A stretch of 64,000 bases of DNA, taken from contig NZ_PVBN01000018.1 of the NCBI RefSeq assembly GCF_002968635.1, forward strand, positions 16,076-80,075, in the 5' to 3' direction. A program made the position numbers and the translations under genes. This document shows positions 51,848 to 59,337 of this stretch, in pieces. Under the pieces are notes generated by a model that was not told the origin of the DNA, did no database searches, and saw only the letters and a list, made by a program, of their open reading frames with translations. This DNA is from Neorhizobium alkalisoli. GTDB taxonomy: Bacteria > Pseudomonadota > Alphaproteobacteria > Rhizobiales > Rhizobiaceae. The stretch's first letter is position 1. Every line of letters starts with the position of its first letter.

Positions 51848-53293
51848 TCACGCATCCTCCATCGTCGAACTCGGTGTCCCGGCCAGCGGGACGTCTCGGA
51901 TGTCACGCTCATCGGGAGGCTGACCGGAGGCTTTTCGGATCATATGCAGTCGACCGTCGTACCAGAGACTGAGACCGCTGCCGGTGCTCTGCAGCATTGG
52001 GCGCCCCATTCTCGGATCGATGGGTTGCTCGCCCCGCAGAAGCACCTGCCCAAGGTCCCAGGCCTGGCGATCCACGACACACAGTCGCTGCGCATAATAG
52101 GCCTGGCGCCGAGCCGCTGGCTCGCATTCCAAGAGCCGGTCGACAAGCGCCAGGATTCCGGCACCCCAGGATGGAATGGCGGCGATGTCCCGGAGGTCGA
52201 GAAGAACATCGCCGCCCAGACGCTCGATCCCCTCACGGGCGATATCGATGAGCGGAATTAGACGGGCAGCATACGCAATAACAAAGGCAGCTTCCCGTGC
52301 ACGGTGCTCAGGCGGTGCTCTGAAAGGCAAACATGCGATGCGAACGGCGCACTCCCAGGGAACGGCGTAGGCCATGTGCAAGATGCTTTCGAGCGTCTGT
52401 AAACTATGCGTGTATGGAGACACGTACCGGAACTCGGCGGGCAGCGATGGCGCCCCCGCGGCCGTGTATAGCCGCAGCAGGACATGCCCCGCTTCTCGCA
52501 GAAGTTCCGCGGCAGTCGCCGGATAATCTTCGGCGTCCAATCTTTCCTGCGACAGAACTACGACCGCACTCCCCGGCAGATCCTCGGAGCTGGAGAGGCA
52601 GCTGGTCGCACCGCGCCGAATGCCGATATGAAGTGTATGGACGCCTGCGGTCAGCCGGCGATGGCCGCCGGGATCGACGGTCGCCATCAAAGCGATCGCC
52701 TTCTCCAGATGATCGGAGACCCGGTCCAAGTCGCGGTCGCTCATCCTGGTATATTCAAGATCGGGATCGACCGGCAGACAATGAGCGATACGTTTGCGCA
52801 TCGTTCGGCTCGCTGCCAGGCTGTCGGCCAGAACAAGACCGATGCCGCAGGTAAGTCGCCGAACCGGATGGCGTTCGATCGCAAGATCCTGGGCCACCAG
52901 ATCAGGTTGCAGATTGTAATCCACCACCTCAGAACTGGCACCATCGACGTACTTTTCCAGCCCCCGCTGAAGCTCATCCATCCACGCAGTCAGAGCGGGA
53001 GACCGGTAAGGGTCGCTTCGCACGGGCAGGAACGCTGAAACAGGCAGGAACGTGTCGGCATCACGATATCCACCCTCCGCAAGGCCCGGAAAATAACTGG
53101 CCAATGCTTCGACCCTTTCGCCGCAACCCGGCAGTTCCGACGCGGCTGCAAGAATTCGCGCATAGCGAGGTAGCCGCTTCAGCATGTGGCCGGTTGCAGC
53201 TGCGTTCACGGAACCGGACTTTGAAAACAGCGGATTGCGCTGAAGCAAAGCTCTGGCCTGATCCGCCAATTGCTCGATCTGATAAGCAGACAT
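51848..53293 (-). CDS. HExxH-motif family putative peptide-modification protein
   Basis: This 481-residue protein resembles the family annotated as HExxH-motif peptide-modification proteins (recently linked to 2-oxoglutarate-dependent peptide beta-hydroxylation). The diagnostic region is at residues 262-306: AELLREAGHVLLRLY followed by LQTLESILHMAYAVP, the usual downstream LE-x-x-LH motif. The motif itself reads Arg266-Glu-Ala-Gly-His270, so the first metal-ligand His is replaced by Arg. The ATG at 53293 has GAGGTGAGGAG upstream. Its start is 11 bp after a 50-codon peptide gene, suggesting coupled translation with the likely substrate. Family assignment is by motif and context, not by search. 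Confidence 0.72.
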   Translation of the reverse strand: MSAYQIEQLADQARALLQRNPLFSKSGSVNAAATGHMLKRLPRYARILAAASELPGCGERVEALASYFPGLAEGGYRDADTFLPVSAFLPVRSDPYRSPALTAWMDELQRGLEKYVDGASSEVVDYNLQPDLVAQDLAIERHPVRRLTCGIGLVLADSLAASRTMRKRIAHCLPVDPDLEYTRMSDRDLDRVSDHLEKAIALMATVDPGGHRRLTAGVHTLHIGIRRGATSCLSSSEDLPGSAVVVLSQERLDAEDYPATAAELLREAGHVLLRLYTAAGAPSLPAEFRYVSPYTHSLQTLESILHMAYAVPWECAVRIACLPFRAPPEHRAREAAFVIAYAARLIPLIDIAREGIERLGGDVLLDLRDIAAIPSWGAGILALVDRLLECEPAARRQAYYAQRLCVVDRQAWDLGQVLLRGEQPIDPRMGRPMLQSTGSGLSLWYDGRLHMIRKASGQPPDERDIRDVPLAGTPSSTMEDA

Positions 53294-53304
53294 CTTAACT
53301 CTCC

Positions 53305-53457
53305 TCACCTCTCCGAGCTTTCGAACCTCATCATGAGGCGTGCCGCTTCAGAGAAGAACGGTTCTTGCCAGGACCGACCGCACCGGCGACCATCCCCTTT
53401 TGAAACCACGATTTCGACTTGTCTTGCGTTGAGAGGAGCTTCTTGCGGACCCGTCAT
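53305..53457 (-). CDS. Candidate precursor peptide B (50 aa, MTG leader)
   Basis: This 50-codon frame fills the gap directly upstream of the HExxH-type gene. It starts MTGPQEAPLN, matching precursor A (MTGSGEIPLT) at six of ten positions, and continues with RQVEIVVSKGDG, RRCGRSWQEPFF and EAARLMMRFESSER. Its last codons overlap the Shine-Dalgarno of the HExxH gene, as expected of a coupled precursor gene. It has one Cys and several Arg, Glu and Phe residues that could be modified. No strong Shine-Dalgarno precedes the ATG; an in-frame GTG two codons upstream is possible. Being a RiPP substrate is inferred from position. Confidence 0.6.
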   Translation of the reverse strand: MTGPQEAPLNARQVEIVVSKGDGRRCGRSWQEPFFSEAARLMMRFESSER

Positions 53458-53474
53458 CGGCACGCCAGCACCGC

Positions 53475-53492
53475 GTTAAACTTCCGTTAAAA
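53475..53492 (-). promoter_or_regulatory. 11-bp-period direct repeat upstream of candidate precursor B
   Basis: On the minus strand this reads TTTTAACGGAA/GTTTAAC (then G), two TTTnACG heptamers with a 4-bp spacer, 17 bp before the peptide start codon. It is nearly identical to the site at 49080-49097. It should be the activator site for the peptide-HExxH-ThiF-methyltransferase unit. Confidence 0.62.
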
Positions 53493-53507
53493 GGTAGCTT
53501 CGGCAAC

Positions 53508-53534
53508 AAAAAAGCCCCCCTTTTTTGGGGGGGC
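53508..53534 (-). terminator. Rho-independent terminator after the S8 protease gene
   Basis: On the minus strand a 7-bp G/C stem with a 6-nt A loop is followed by TTTTTTGTTG. It lies about 30 bp beyond the protease stop codon and separates the regulator-PAP2-protease unit from the peptide-modification unit. Confidence 0.85.
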
Positions 53535-53566
53535 CTCGATTTTGGCGGCTTCGGCGAGAACTGGCG

Positions 53567-55264
53567 TTACGGCGTCAACACCGCCGCAACAGCCGCAGCT
53601 ACATCCGGTAGGCCAAACCCAAAGAAATAGCTCATCTCGAGAGCATCTTCGCCGTCGGCATTCATGCAGTCGGCGGTCAATGCGCGTATTCCCGGTGTCA
53701 CCGCCGCATCCAGCCGTGCCGTGGCCTGAAGAATTGACTTGACTGCAGGGCCAGAGAGTCGTGCGTCGCCGTTAATCTGGCTCTTATGGGCCCGTTGGAT
53801 CAAAGCGCAGATACCGCCCACCTCCGCAGAGGCTCCGGAAGTGCCCCCGAACGTGGTGTAGTAACCTCCACCGATGCCGGGGTTGGCGCCGAACGGCACA
53901 ACGGAAGACCACGGATCGGCACCCCGGTTGTAACCGAATGAGCCGGGAAGATCGGTCGTCAGCAACGAGAAGTGAGAATACTGATATTCCCGCAGTTCGA
54001 ATGCCTGATGATCATGTTGCGCCGCGAAAGGGGACAGGCGGTCTATGCGCAGCTGATGACGGTTGAAAACTTCACCGTCGTCAGACGGCGCGACAACCGT
54101 AAGGCCCTCTCCGTAATTGCTGTATCCTGAGCGGTAACCCTCGACGGTGACCGCTCCGACAGCGATGATCCCGTTATCATCGGCAGCCAGATTGGCCGGA
54201 TAGATCAACTGACTTTCACCGCTGTTTCCCGCCGCACAAACGATTGGAATATGCTGACTGATGGCAATGATGAGCTGCTTGAGGATATGCCACGCTCTAT
54301 CAGGGTTTGATCCCCTTTGCGGAGCTTTGGGCTCCAGCTCGACGCCTCCCTGCTCCGCGAACGAAATACGGGCAAACAGATCGGCGGCAATCTGATTTTT
54401 CCAGCGTTCGAGATCGGCTTTCAACTCGTTCTTTGGAATGACCCGGCTGCGTTTCGGATCGGGCAATCCACGGGGCAAGACGATTACATCGACACCCTGA
54501 TGATAGGCGTAGAGAAATGCAGCGATGAATTGCTGGACATCGTCCTCGAAAGAGGTCCTGATCGATATCAGACGCGAGAAGGGATCGACACCGAAATAGG
54601 GAAGAACGTTGCGATTGGCGCTCGGGCATGGCGTACTGCCATCACCATAAAATGCGCTCTCCGGGAGCTCCGGCGGCTCTCCATTTTCCGCGGCTACGGC
54701 CGGCTCGCCGACGATCAGGCCGGCGCAGCAGGTGCCGTGCGGAGCGAAAAGCGACTCCGGGTGGAACAGCCGGCGGATGACGCCCTCCGAAGCCGCATAT
54801 TCCGCGACGATATCTTCGAGATATTCCCGATCATCGTTGGACAGGCCTAGAGTTCCCAAAGGCGTGATATCAAGCCCGGCGAAGAAAGCCTGCTTTTCCT
54901 CAAGATCGAAGGACGTGGTGGCATCGAGGATGTCGGCGACACGCGAGCCGTAACGATGGCTCGTCAGGTCGATCGACGCTTCGCGGTCAAGCCGCGTCGC
55001 CAAATTCGGATGATCCGGCGCTACCCCTACATCGATCAACGCGACCCGCGCTGGATGAAGGGGACCGGCAGCCGCAATCGTATCCCAGACGCTTCCTCCG
55101 ATCTCCGGGTCGGGGACGGGGCACGCGGCGGTCTCGTCCTCGGACGGCGGTACGATTGGCGGTGAGCCATAGTCGGCATCGATGACGCCCAGAGCCGTCA
55201 GATGCCAGAGATAGTAATAGTTCATCGGTGCGGCTTGCGGCGCTTCCATGTCGACAGACGTCAT
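53567..55264 (-). CDS. S8-family (subtilisin-like) serine protease without signal peptide
   Basis: This 565-residue subtilase has the catalytic triad in order: Asp78 in VALIDVGVAPDHPNL, His176 in FAPHGTCCAG, oxyanion Asn in CAAGNSGESQLIYPA (about residue 350) and Ser in FGGTSGASAEVGG (about residue 480). The N-terminus (MTSVDMEAPQAAPMNYYYLW) has no signal peptide, so it is probably cytoplasmic, as expected of a leader-cleaving maturation protease. A 100-residue insert lies between the Asp and His regions. It follows the PAP2-like gene after 32 bp on the same strand and ends at a terminator. Confidence 0.9.
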   Translation of the reverse strand: MTSVDMEAPQAAPMNYYYLWHLTALGVIDADYGSPPIVPPSEDETAACPVPDPEIGGSVWDTIAAAGPLHPARVALIDVGVAPDHPNLATRLDREASIDLTSHRYGSRVADILDATTSFDLEEKQAFFAGLDITPLGTLGLSNDDREYLEDIVAEYAASEGVIRRLFHPESLFAPHGTCCAGLIVGEPAVAAENGEPPELPESAFYGDGSTPCPSANRNVLPYFGVDPFSRLISIRTSFEDDVQQFIAAFLYAYHQGVDVIVLPRGLPDPKRSRVIPKNELKADLERWKNQIAADLFARISFAEQGGVELEPKAPQRGSNPDRAWHILKQLIIAISQHIPIVCAAGNSGESQLIYPANLAADDNGIIAVGAVTVEGYRSGYSNYGEGLTVVAPSDDGEVFNRHQLRIDRLSPFAAQHDHQAFELREYQYSHFSLLTTDLPGSFGYNRGADPWSSVVPFGANPGIGGGYYTTFGGTSGASAEVGGICALIQRAHKSQINGDARLSGPAVKSILQATARLDAAVTPGIRALTADCMNADGEDALEMSYFFGFGLPDVAAAVAAVLTP

Positions 55265-55296
55265 GAGCTTCGTTCTCCCAGAGAATTAAATTGGCC

Positions 55297-56319
55297 TCAA
55301 ACCCACTCGTCATGGACCGCCTGGAAAAGCGGACCGAACGCGTCATGGAGGTAGGGCGCGAAACGGCGAGCCAGATCCCGGCCGGCTTGCGTGTCGCTTG
55401 GATAATGCAGGCCTGCCCATTCGCGATTTTCAGCGACGTTCTGCGCGAGACGGGCAAGTTCGTCCGTTGCAGGATGTTCGGGCAGTATCGTCGAGAAGGC
55501 GAATGCAATCGAAAAGCATTGGAAGGCATGGTTGCTGGGATAGGACTCGTGAACCGGCACGGGCAGGAGCGGCCGCAACAGGGGTTCGAACTGGTTGGGT
55601 CGAAGCCTGTTGAACTGGCTCTTGTAGAGGAGCCCGACATATTCGCAGGCGGTCAAGATCGCCTGAAACAGCCCCTCGGTCTGTTCGAAGCCACCGATAT
55701 CCTCGATATACAAAGCGCGCGTGAATTCCGAGACCGAAGTGGTCGCCTCAGCCTGGATGTCTGGCAAGCGCCTCGCCCGCTCGCGATCGCGCCGCTGCAT
55801 GGAAAGCAGTACTGCTGCTTCCAATCGGGTGTAGTCCGGGCCGGGTGGCGGCGAGATGTCGAGCATTTCCCAAGTGAAGCGCTGCGCCGCCGTGAACGCG
55901 TTGCGCGATGGCTGCTGGTGCAACCGGCGCAATTCGAATGCCGGAATGAGTTGCGATACGCCGAGACTTGCGCCGTCCATCGTCGACTTGTTTTTGTTTT
56001 TGTTCTTATTTTTGTTTTTATTCTTGTTCTTGTTCAGGGTGGCCTTGTTGAGTACCGACTTGTTCGCAACGCTACTGAGGACCGAGGCAGCTGCCATCGT
56101 CGCCATCATCAACGGGGGCTCATCTATAGGGTTATCGTCCTCAGCTGAAAATGCCGAAGCAGGAGGAACAGGGGACGATGGCTGCTCCACCGTCTCAGGA
56201 AGTGCCTCGACAGGTCTCGGCTCGCAAGGGAGAACCGTGTCTGGTTCAACTTTAAATTTATAACAATTCAAAAATTCCACAATCTTTGATTGTGGATCGA
56301 AAGCTACTCCCCCTACCAT
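55297..56319 (-). CDS. PAP2/vanadium-haloperoxidase-like protein with (Asn-Lys) repeat
   Basis: The C-terminal half of this 340-residue protein is a PAP2/vanadate-binding domain: Lys233-x6-Arg240-Pro241 (YKSQFNRLRP), PSNHAF (residues 261-266; family PSGH with Asn for Gly) and Arg299-x5-His305 (NREWAGLHYPSD). It could be a phosphatase or a vanadium-dependent haloperoxidase; cytosolic, non-membrane PAP2 domains of this kind are often haloperoxidases. Residues 96-111 are eight Asn-Lys units encoded by an A+T-rich hexanucleotide repeat, joining an unrecognised N-terminal region (with FLNCYKFKVEPD) to the enzyme. The ATG at 56319 has AGGAGG upstream. It lies between the regulator and the protease genes. 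Confidence 0.85.
   Translation of the reverse strand: MVGGVAFDPQSKIVEFLNCYKFKVEPDTVLPCEPRPVEALPETVEQPSSPVPPASAFSAEDDNPIDEPPLMMATMAAASVLSSVANKSVLNKATLNKNKNKNKNKNKNKNKSTMDGASLGVSQLIPAFELRRLHQQPSRNAFTAAQRFTWEMLDISPPPGPDYTRLEAAVLLSMQRRDRERARRLPDIQAEATTSVSEFTRALYIEDIGGFEQTEGLFQAILTACEYVGLLYKSQFNRLRPNQFEPLLRPLLPVPVHESYPSNHAFQCFSIAFAFSTILPEHPATDELARLAQNVAENREWAGLHYPSDTQAGRDLARRFAPYLHDAFGPLFQAVHDEWV
55987..56034 (-). repeat. Hexanucleotide repeat coding for (Asn-Lys)8
   Basis: On the coding (minus) strand, imperfect AAyAAr units repeat eight times inside the PAP2-like gene. Because the unit is 6 bp, slippage would change linker length without shifting the frame. The tract is very A+T-rich in otherwise G+C-rich DNA. 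Confidence 0.9.
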
Positions 56320-56360
56320 GCCCCAGCCTCCTGAAATGAGATCGTCGTGAACGTGTTGTC

Positions 56361-58151
56361 TTAGCGAATTCTGGCACCGGCCTTGATCAGGCCGTCGAGC
56401 AGCAGCTTTCCGCCGCCTGTGTCGAGCAACGGATAGCCAGTGCCGCGAAACGACGTTATGGAAAACCCGTTTTCAACCTTATCAAGCCGCTCCACATATC
56501 GACGGGCTACCTCCAAATTGCCCGCGTGAGCGTGGCTGGAGGCTAGATAGCGCAACAGGCTATTGAAGTTCGGCCGGGAATGCAGCGCATCCTCGCCGGC
56601 CGCTATCGCTGCCATATGGTCACCCGCCAGCCCGGCGCTGATGGATTTCGTCGTGTCGAAGTAATATTTATGAGGGCTGTAGACGCCGAGTTCCTGAACC
56701 CACCGCGCCATTGCGCTCGCCTTTTCCGGCTGCCCGGCATAGCAGTGCAGCATGGCATAGAGGTCCCACCCCATCGGCAAGGCCGGGTTCAGGCGGATCG
56801 ACTTCTCGAACAGACCGGCCGCATAATCGTATTCCCGGAACAGGAACGAATGCACATGTCCGACCAGCGCCAGGGAAACGGAATTGTTCGGATCGAGTTC
56901 AAGAGCCTTTCGCGCATAGGCCTGAGCCTCTTCGATCAGATGCGCATCCAACGCACTGAAGCGCTGCCCGACCTGGAAGGTGCGGATGAAGGACAGCCAG
57001 GCAAAAGCGGACGCTCGCGGCTGGTATTGAATCTGCTCCTGCAGCCGTGTTTCCGCTTTTTCAAGATCGCCTCTCGAAAGGCGGAAGATCGCGTTGACCG
57101 CATCGATGAAGAGACCATCTCTGGTCATGCGACTGTCGCTGGCGCTGATCTCCTGAAACAGTGACAGCTGGTCGACCGCCTGGCTGATCAGTGCCGCCGC
57201 GATCCCGTATTCGGCCCGTTCCATCTGGGTGCGTCCGATCATACGGCTGCCGAGCCATATGATCCGATTATCAAGCAGGTGCTTGATCGCCAGCTCCACG
57301 AATACCATGCTGCCATCGAACGTCAGCCGCAGTTGAAGGCATAGCGGAAGGCCCATCTTTCGATCCGGTTGACCCAGGTGCGGATCGAAGGACAGATCGG
57401 TAATGCCAAGACCCAATCCGTCGAAGATCGCCTTGGCGAGCAGGTTCTGGAACTGCAACGCCGCGATCTGCCCGCCGTCTCCCGCGCCGATGACAATGGG
57501 TGGCTGGAGAGCGACGGTCCACTGAAAATTGTCCGGCGAAGGCGGTATATCCGGGTCATTGTTTGCCGCAGCCGAGGGAATATTTGGCGTCCGCTGGTCG
57601 GGCAAGCCTGTCAAAGGCAGCAGCGCTGATTGCGTGCTGACGTCGCGGCGAGGTTGCTGCCGTGGTTCGAAGACATCATCGACGCGCCCTTCCTCGATGC
57701 GCCGATACCAGTTCTGTCTTTCGACGGTCAGCCAATCTTCGAATTCGGGATCACGGATATCCATGCCTTCGAGCAGTTCGTCCGTGATCTGATCCGCCAG
57801 GCGCTCGCTGCGAAGCATCTCGTCGGTGTCGAGCGCGATGCGGTCCATGTCCAGCCACACGGTGTTCTTGTCCGCGATGATGAGATCGCGAGACGAACCT
57901 AGGGCTTTATGAATATCCAGAAGGGCCTGTCTCAGGCTTGCAGCCGCCTGATCTTCCGACCGGTCGCTCCACAATTTGTCTCTCAACCAGACCCGCGAAC
58001 GAGATCCACGCGCAGACAACGCAAGCATTGCCAGAATTGCCTGGGCTTTCTGCGATCTGGGTGTGGCAGATCTCCCTTTCCCGTCGACGAGACTGAAAGG
58101 GCCGAGCAGGTACATCCGGAACCCTGCATGTTTTTCATCCATGCGATCCAT
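56361..58151 (-). CDS. SARP-like transcriptional regulator with TPR domain
   Basis: This regulator of about 596 residues has an N-terminal OmpR/SARP-type winged helix (FRMYLLGPFSLVDGKGRSAT, PRSQKAQAILAMLALS, WSDRSEDQAAASLRQALLDI) followed by a bacterial-transcriptional-activator-like region and a C-terminal set of TPR motifs (NNSVSLALVGHVHSFLFREY, LNPALPMGWDLYAMLHCYAG). The middle resembles the adenylate-cyclase/CadC-associated region seen in such regulators. The start is uncertain: 58151 or 58142 matches where the winged helix begins, but the frame is open to a TTG at 58337. It is 41 bp upstream of the PAP2-like gene and is itself preceded by three TTTnACG repeats, suggesting autoregulation. 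Confidence 0.85.
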   Translation of the reverse strand: MDRMDEKHAGFRMYLLGPFSLVDGKGRSATPRSQKAQAILAMLALSARGSRSRVWLRDKLWSDRSEDQAAASLRQALLDIHKALGSSRDLIIADKNTVWLDMDRIALDTDEMLRSERLADQITDELLEGMDIRDPEFEDWLTVERQNWYRRIEEGRVDDVFEPRQQPRRDVSTQSALLPLTGLPDQRTPNIPSAAANNDPDIPPSPDNFQWTVALQPPIVIGAGDGGQIAALQFQNLLAKAIFDGLGLGITDLSFDPHLGQPDRKMGLPLCLQLRLTFDGSMVFVELAIKHLLDNRIIWLGSRMIGRTQMERAEYGIAAALISQAVDQLSLFQEISASDSRMTRDGLFIDAVNAIFRLSRGDLEKAETRLQEQIQYQPRASAFAWLSFIRTFQVGQRFSALDAHLIEEAQAYARKALELDPNNSVSLALVGHVHSFLFREYDYAAGLFEKSIRLNPALPMGWDLYAMLHCYAGQPEKASAMARWVQELGVYSPHKYYFDTTKSISAGLAGDHMAAIAAGEDALHSRPNFNSLLRYLASSHAHAGNLEVARRYVERLDKVENGFSITSFRGTGYPLLDTGGGKLLLDGLIKAGARIR

Positions 58152-58529
58152 CGGTCCAACTCGTGTTGTGCCCCTCTCGATGATCTCATCGAACCTGGGC
58201 TGCCCGTCCGAGAGACAGTCTGACACAAAAGCCGCCCTTGACAAGAGAGCTACGGGCGTAGCTGTGATTCGGCAGTGCATGCCAGCGTTGTGGCCATCGA
58301 CGAATTGAAGCATGAGAAGCATCCCTGGAAACCGCAATCCTCCCGTAGCGCGCTGCTGTCAAAGCAGCGTCAAAACAGCGTAAAAACGGAATCGACGGGC
58401 TGCATCGACGCGGCGTGCAGCATCTTCACCCAAGGCTTCGGCTTGTGGATCAACCAAGCTGATCCGGGAGGGCGGCTCTGCTCATTAGTCTAAACAGGAG
58501 CCGACGCGTTGCGCAGTCGGCGATCGAGT
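58152..58529. other. Intergenic region upstream of the SARP-like regulator
   Basis: No separate gene is supported. It contains the regulator's promoter and 5' leader (or N-terminal extension, depending on start) and the triple heptamer array at 58358-58386. A short CCGAC/GTCGG hairpin at 58501-58520 lies just past the matR 3' end. Confidence 0.5.
58358..58386 (-). promoter_or_regulatory. Triple 11-bp-period repeat upstream of the SARP-like regulator gene
   Basis: On the minus strand this reads TTTTTACGCTG, TTTTGACGCTG, CTTTGAC: three TTTnACG-type heptamers in register at 11 bp. The third is less conserved. The same heptamer and spacing occur upstream of both candidate peptide genes. It is the best candidate binding site for the adjacent regulator. 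Confidence 0.65.
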
Positions 58530-59180
58530 TCATCTTGTCGCCATGCTGGCGACAAGATCGCTGAACCTTTCGCCCTGGATGCCGACATGAGCCCTCAGCA
58601 GGCTGCGGGCCTGCTCGACGTCTCCGGCAAAGATTGCAGCGACAATTGCGCTATGCTCTGCAAACGAAGTCGACAGACGATTGCGTACCCGCAGCTGAAG
58701 CCGCCGGTAAGGGCGCAGTCGGCGGTGCAACTGCGCGCATTGCTCCTCGAGGAATTCGCTGCGGCTTGCCGCGTAGATCGCCTTGTGAAACGCCTCGTTG
58801 TCGTAATAGTAGCCATCGCTGTCGCCGGCTCCGGCCGAAATCTCGCAGCGCTTGTGCGCAGCCGTGATCGCGTCGCGAGACTCCTCGTTCAGACGGCGCG
58901 CCGCCAGCGAGCCGGCCAAGCCCTCCAGCTCGGCCATCACCTCAAACATTTCGTAGATTCGATGAGGCCCGGGATCGATGACGACAGCGCCGCGTCGCGG
59001 GCGGATATCCACCAAGCCAATGGCATTGAGCTGCATCAGTGCCTCGCGCACTGGGGTCCGCGAGACGCCAAACCGGGTAGCAAGCATGGTTTCGTCCAAC
59101 CGTGCCCCGGGGCCGAACTCGTTGGAAAGGATAGCATTTTCGATTTCGTCTCGTAGCCACCGCCCAACACTTTCGGACAT
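58530..59180 (-). CDS. matR: GntR/FCD-family regulator of the malonate operon
   Basis: This 216-residue regulator has a winged HTH at about residues 8-75 (GPGARLDETMLATRFGVSRT, PVREALMQLNAIGLVDIRPR) and an FCD domain (YEMFEVMAELEGLAGSLAAR, YYYDNEAFHKAIYAASRSEF, EHSAIVAAIFAGDVEQARSL) with metal/ligand-binding His positions. It is divergent from matA, the arrangement known for MatR in Rhizobium leguminosarum bv. trifolii, where malonate relieves repression. A 16-bp palindrome lies in the shared promoter region. Confidence 0.9.
   Translation of the reverse strand: MSESVGRWLRDEIENAILSNEFGPGARLDETMLATRFGVSRTPVREALMQLNAIGLVDIRPRRGAVVIDPGPHRIYEMFEVMAELEGLAGSLAARRLNEESRDAITAAHKRCEISAGAGDSDGYYYDNEAFHKAIYAASRSEFLEEQCAQLHRRLRPYRRLQLRVRNRLSTSFAEHSAIVAAIFAGDVEQARSLLRAHVGIQGERFSDLVASMATR
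58532..58558. repeat. Perfect 11-bp inverted repeat at the 3' end of matR
   Basis: Arms ATCTTGTCGCC/GGCGACAAGAT flank ATGCT across the last codons and stop of matR. The outer bases ATCTTGT/ACAAGAT equal those of the MatR operator at 59211-59226. It could be a terminator hairpin without a T-run or a secondary regulator site. Confidence 0.5.
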
Positions 59181-59210
59181 TCACTCCGCCTCCATAATGC
59201 AAAAAATGCG

Positions 59211-59226
59211 ATCTTGTATGCAAGAT
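59211..59226. promoter_or_regulatory. Probable MatR operator between matR and matA
   Basis: ATCTTGTATGCAAGAT is a perfect 6-4-6 palindrome in the divergent matR/matA promoter region. Its core TCTTGTAT fits the GntR/FCD pattern and closely resembles the reported MatR target of R. leguminosarum, as I recall it. A TTGACA follows at 59230-59235 and may be the matA -35. Confidence 0.8.
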
Positions 59227-59337
59227 TATTGACATTGTGCACGCTATGCCTCAGTTTAGATACCACATTATCGACAAGACTGAAATTGGAATGCTGACGA
59301 ATGGACGGATGTCCATTGCAAACGGAGGAGCGCAGGC

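Noticed and set aside
53270..53479. Plus-strand 69-codon frame over the peptide-B region
   Set aside because: It runs against the HExxH gene start and lacks leader similarity with the other copy; the minus-strand frame fits both the operon and the duplicated leader.
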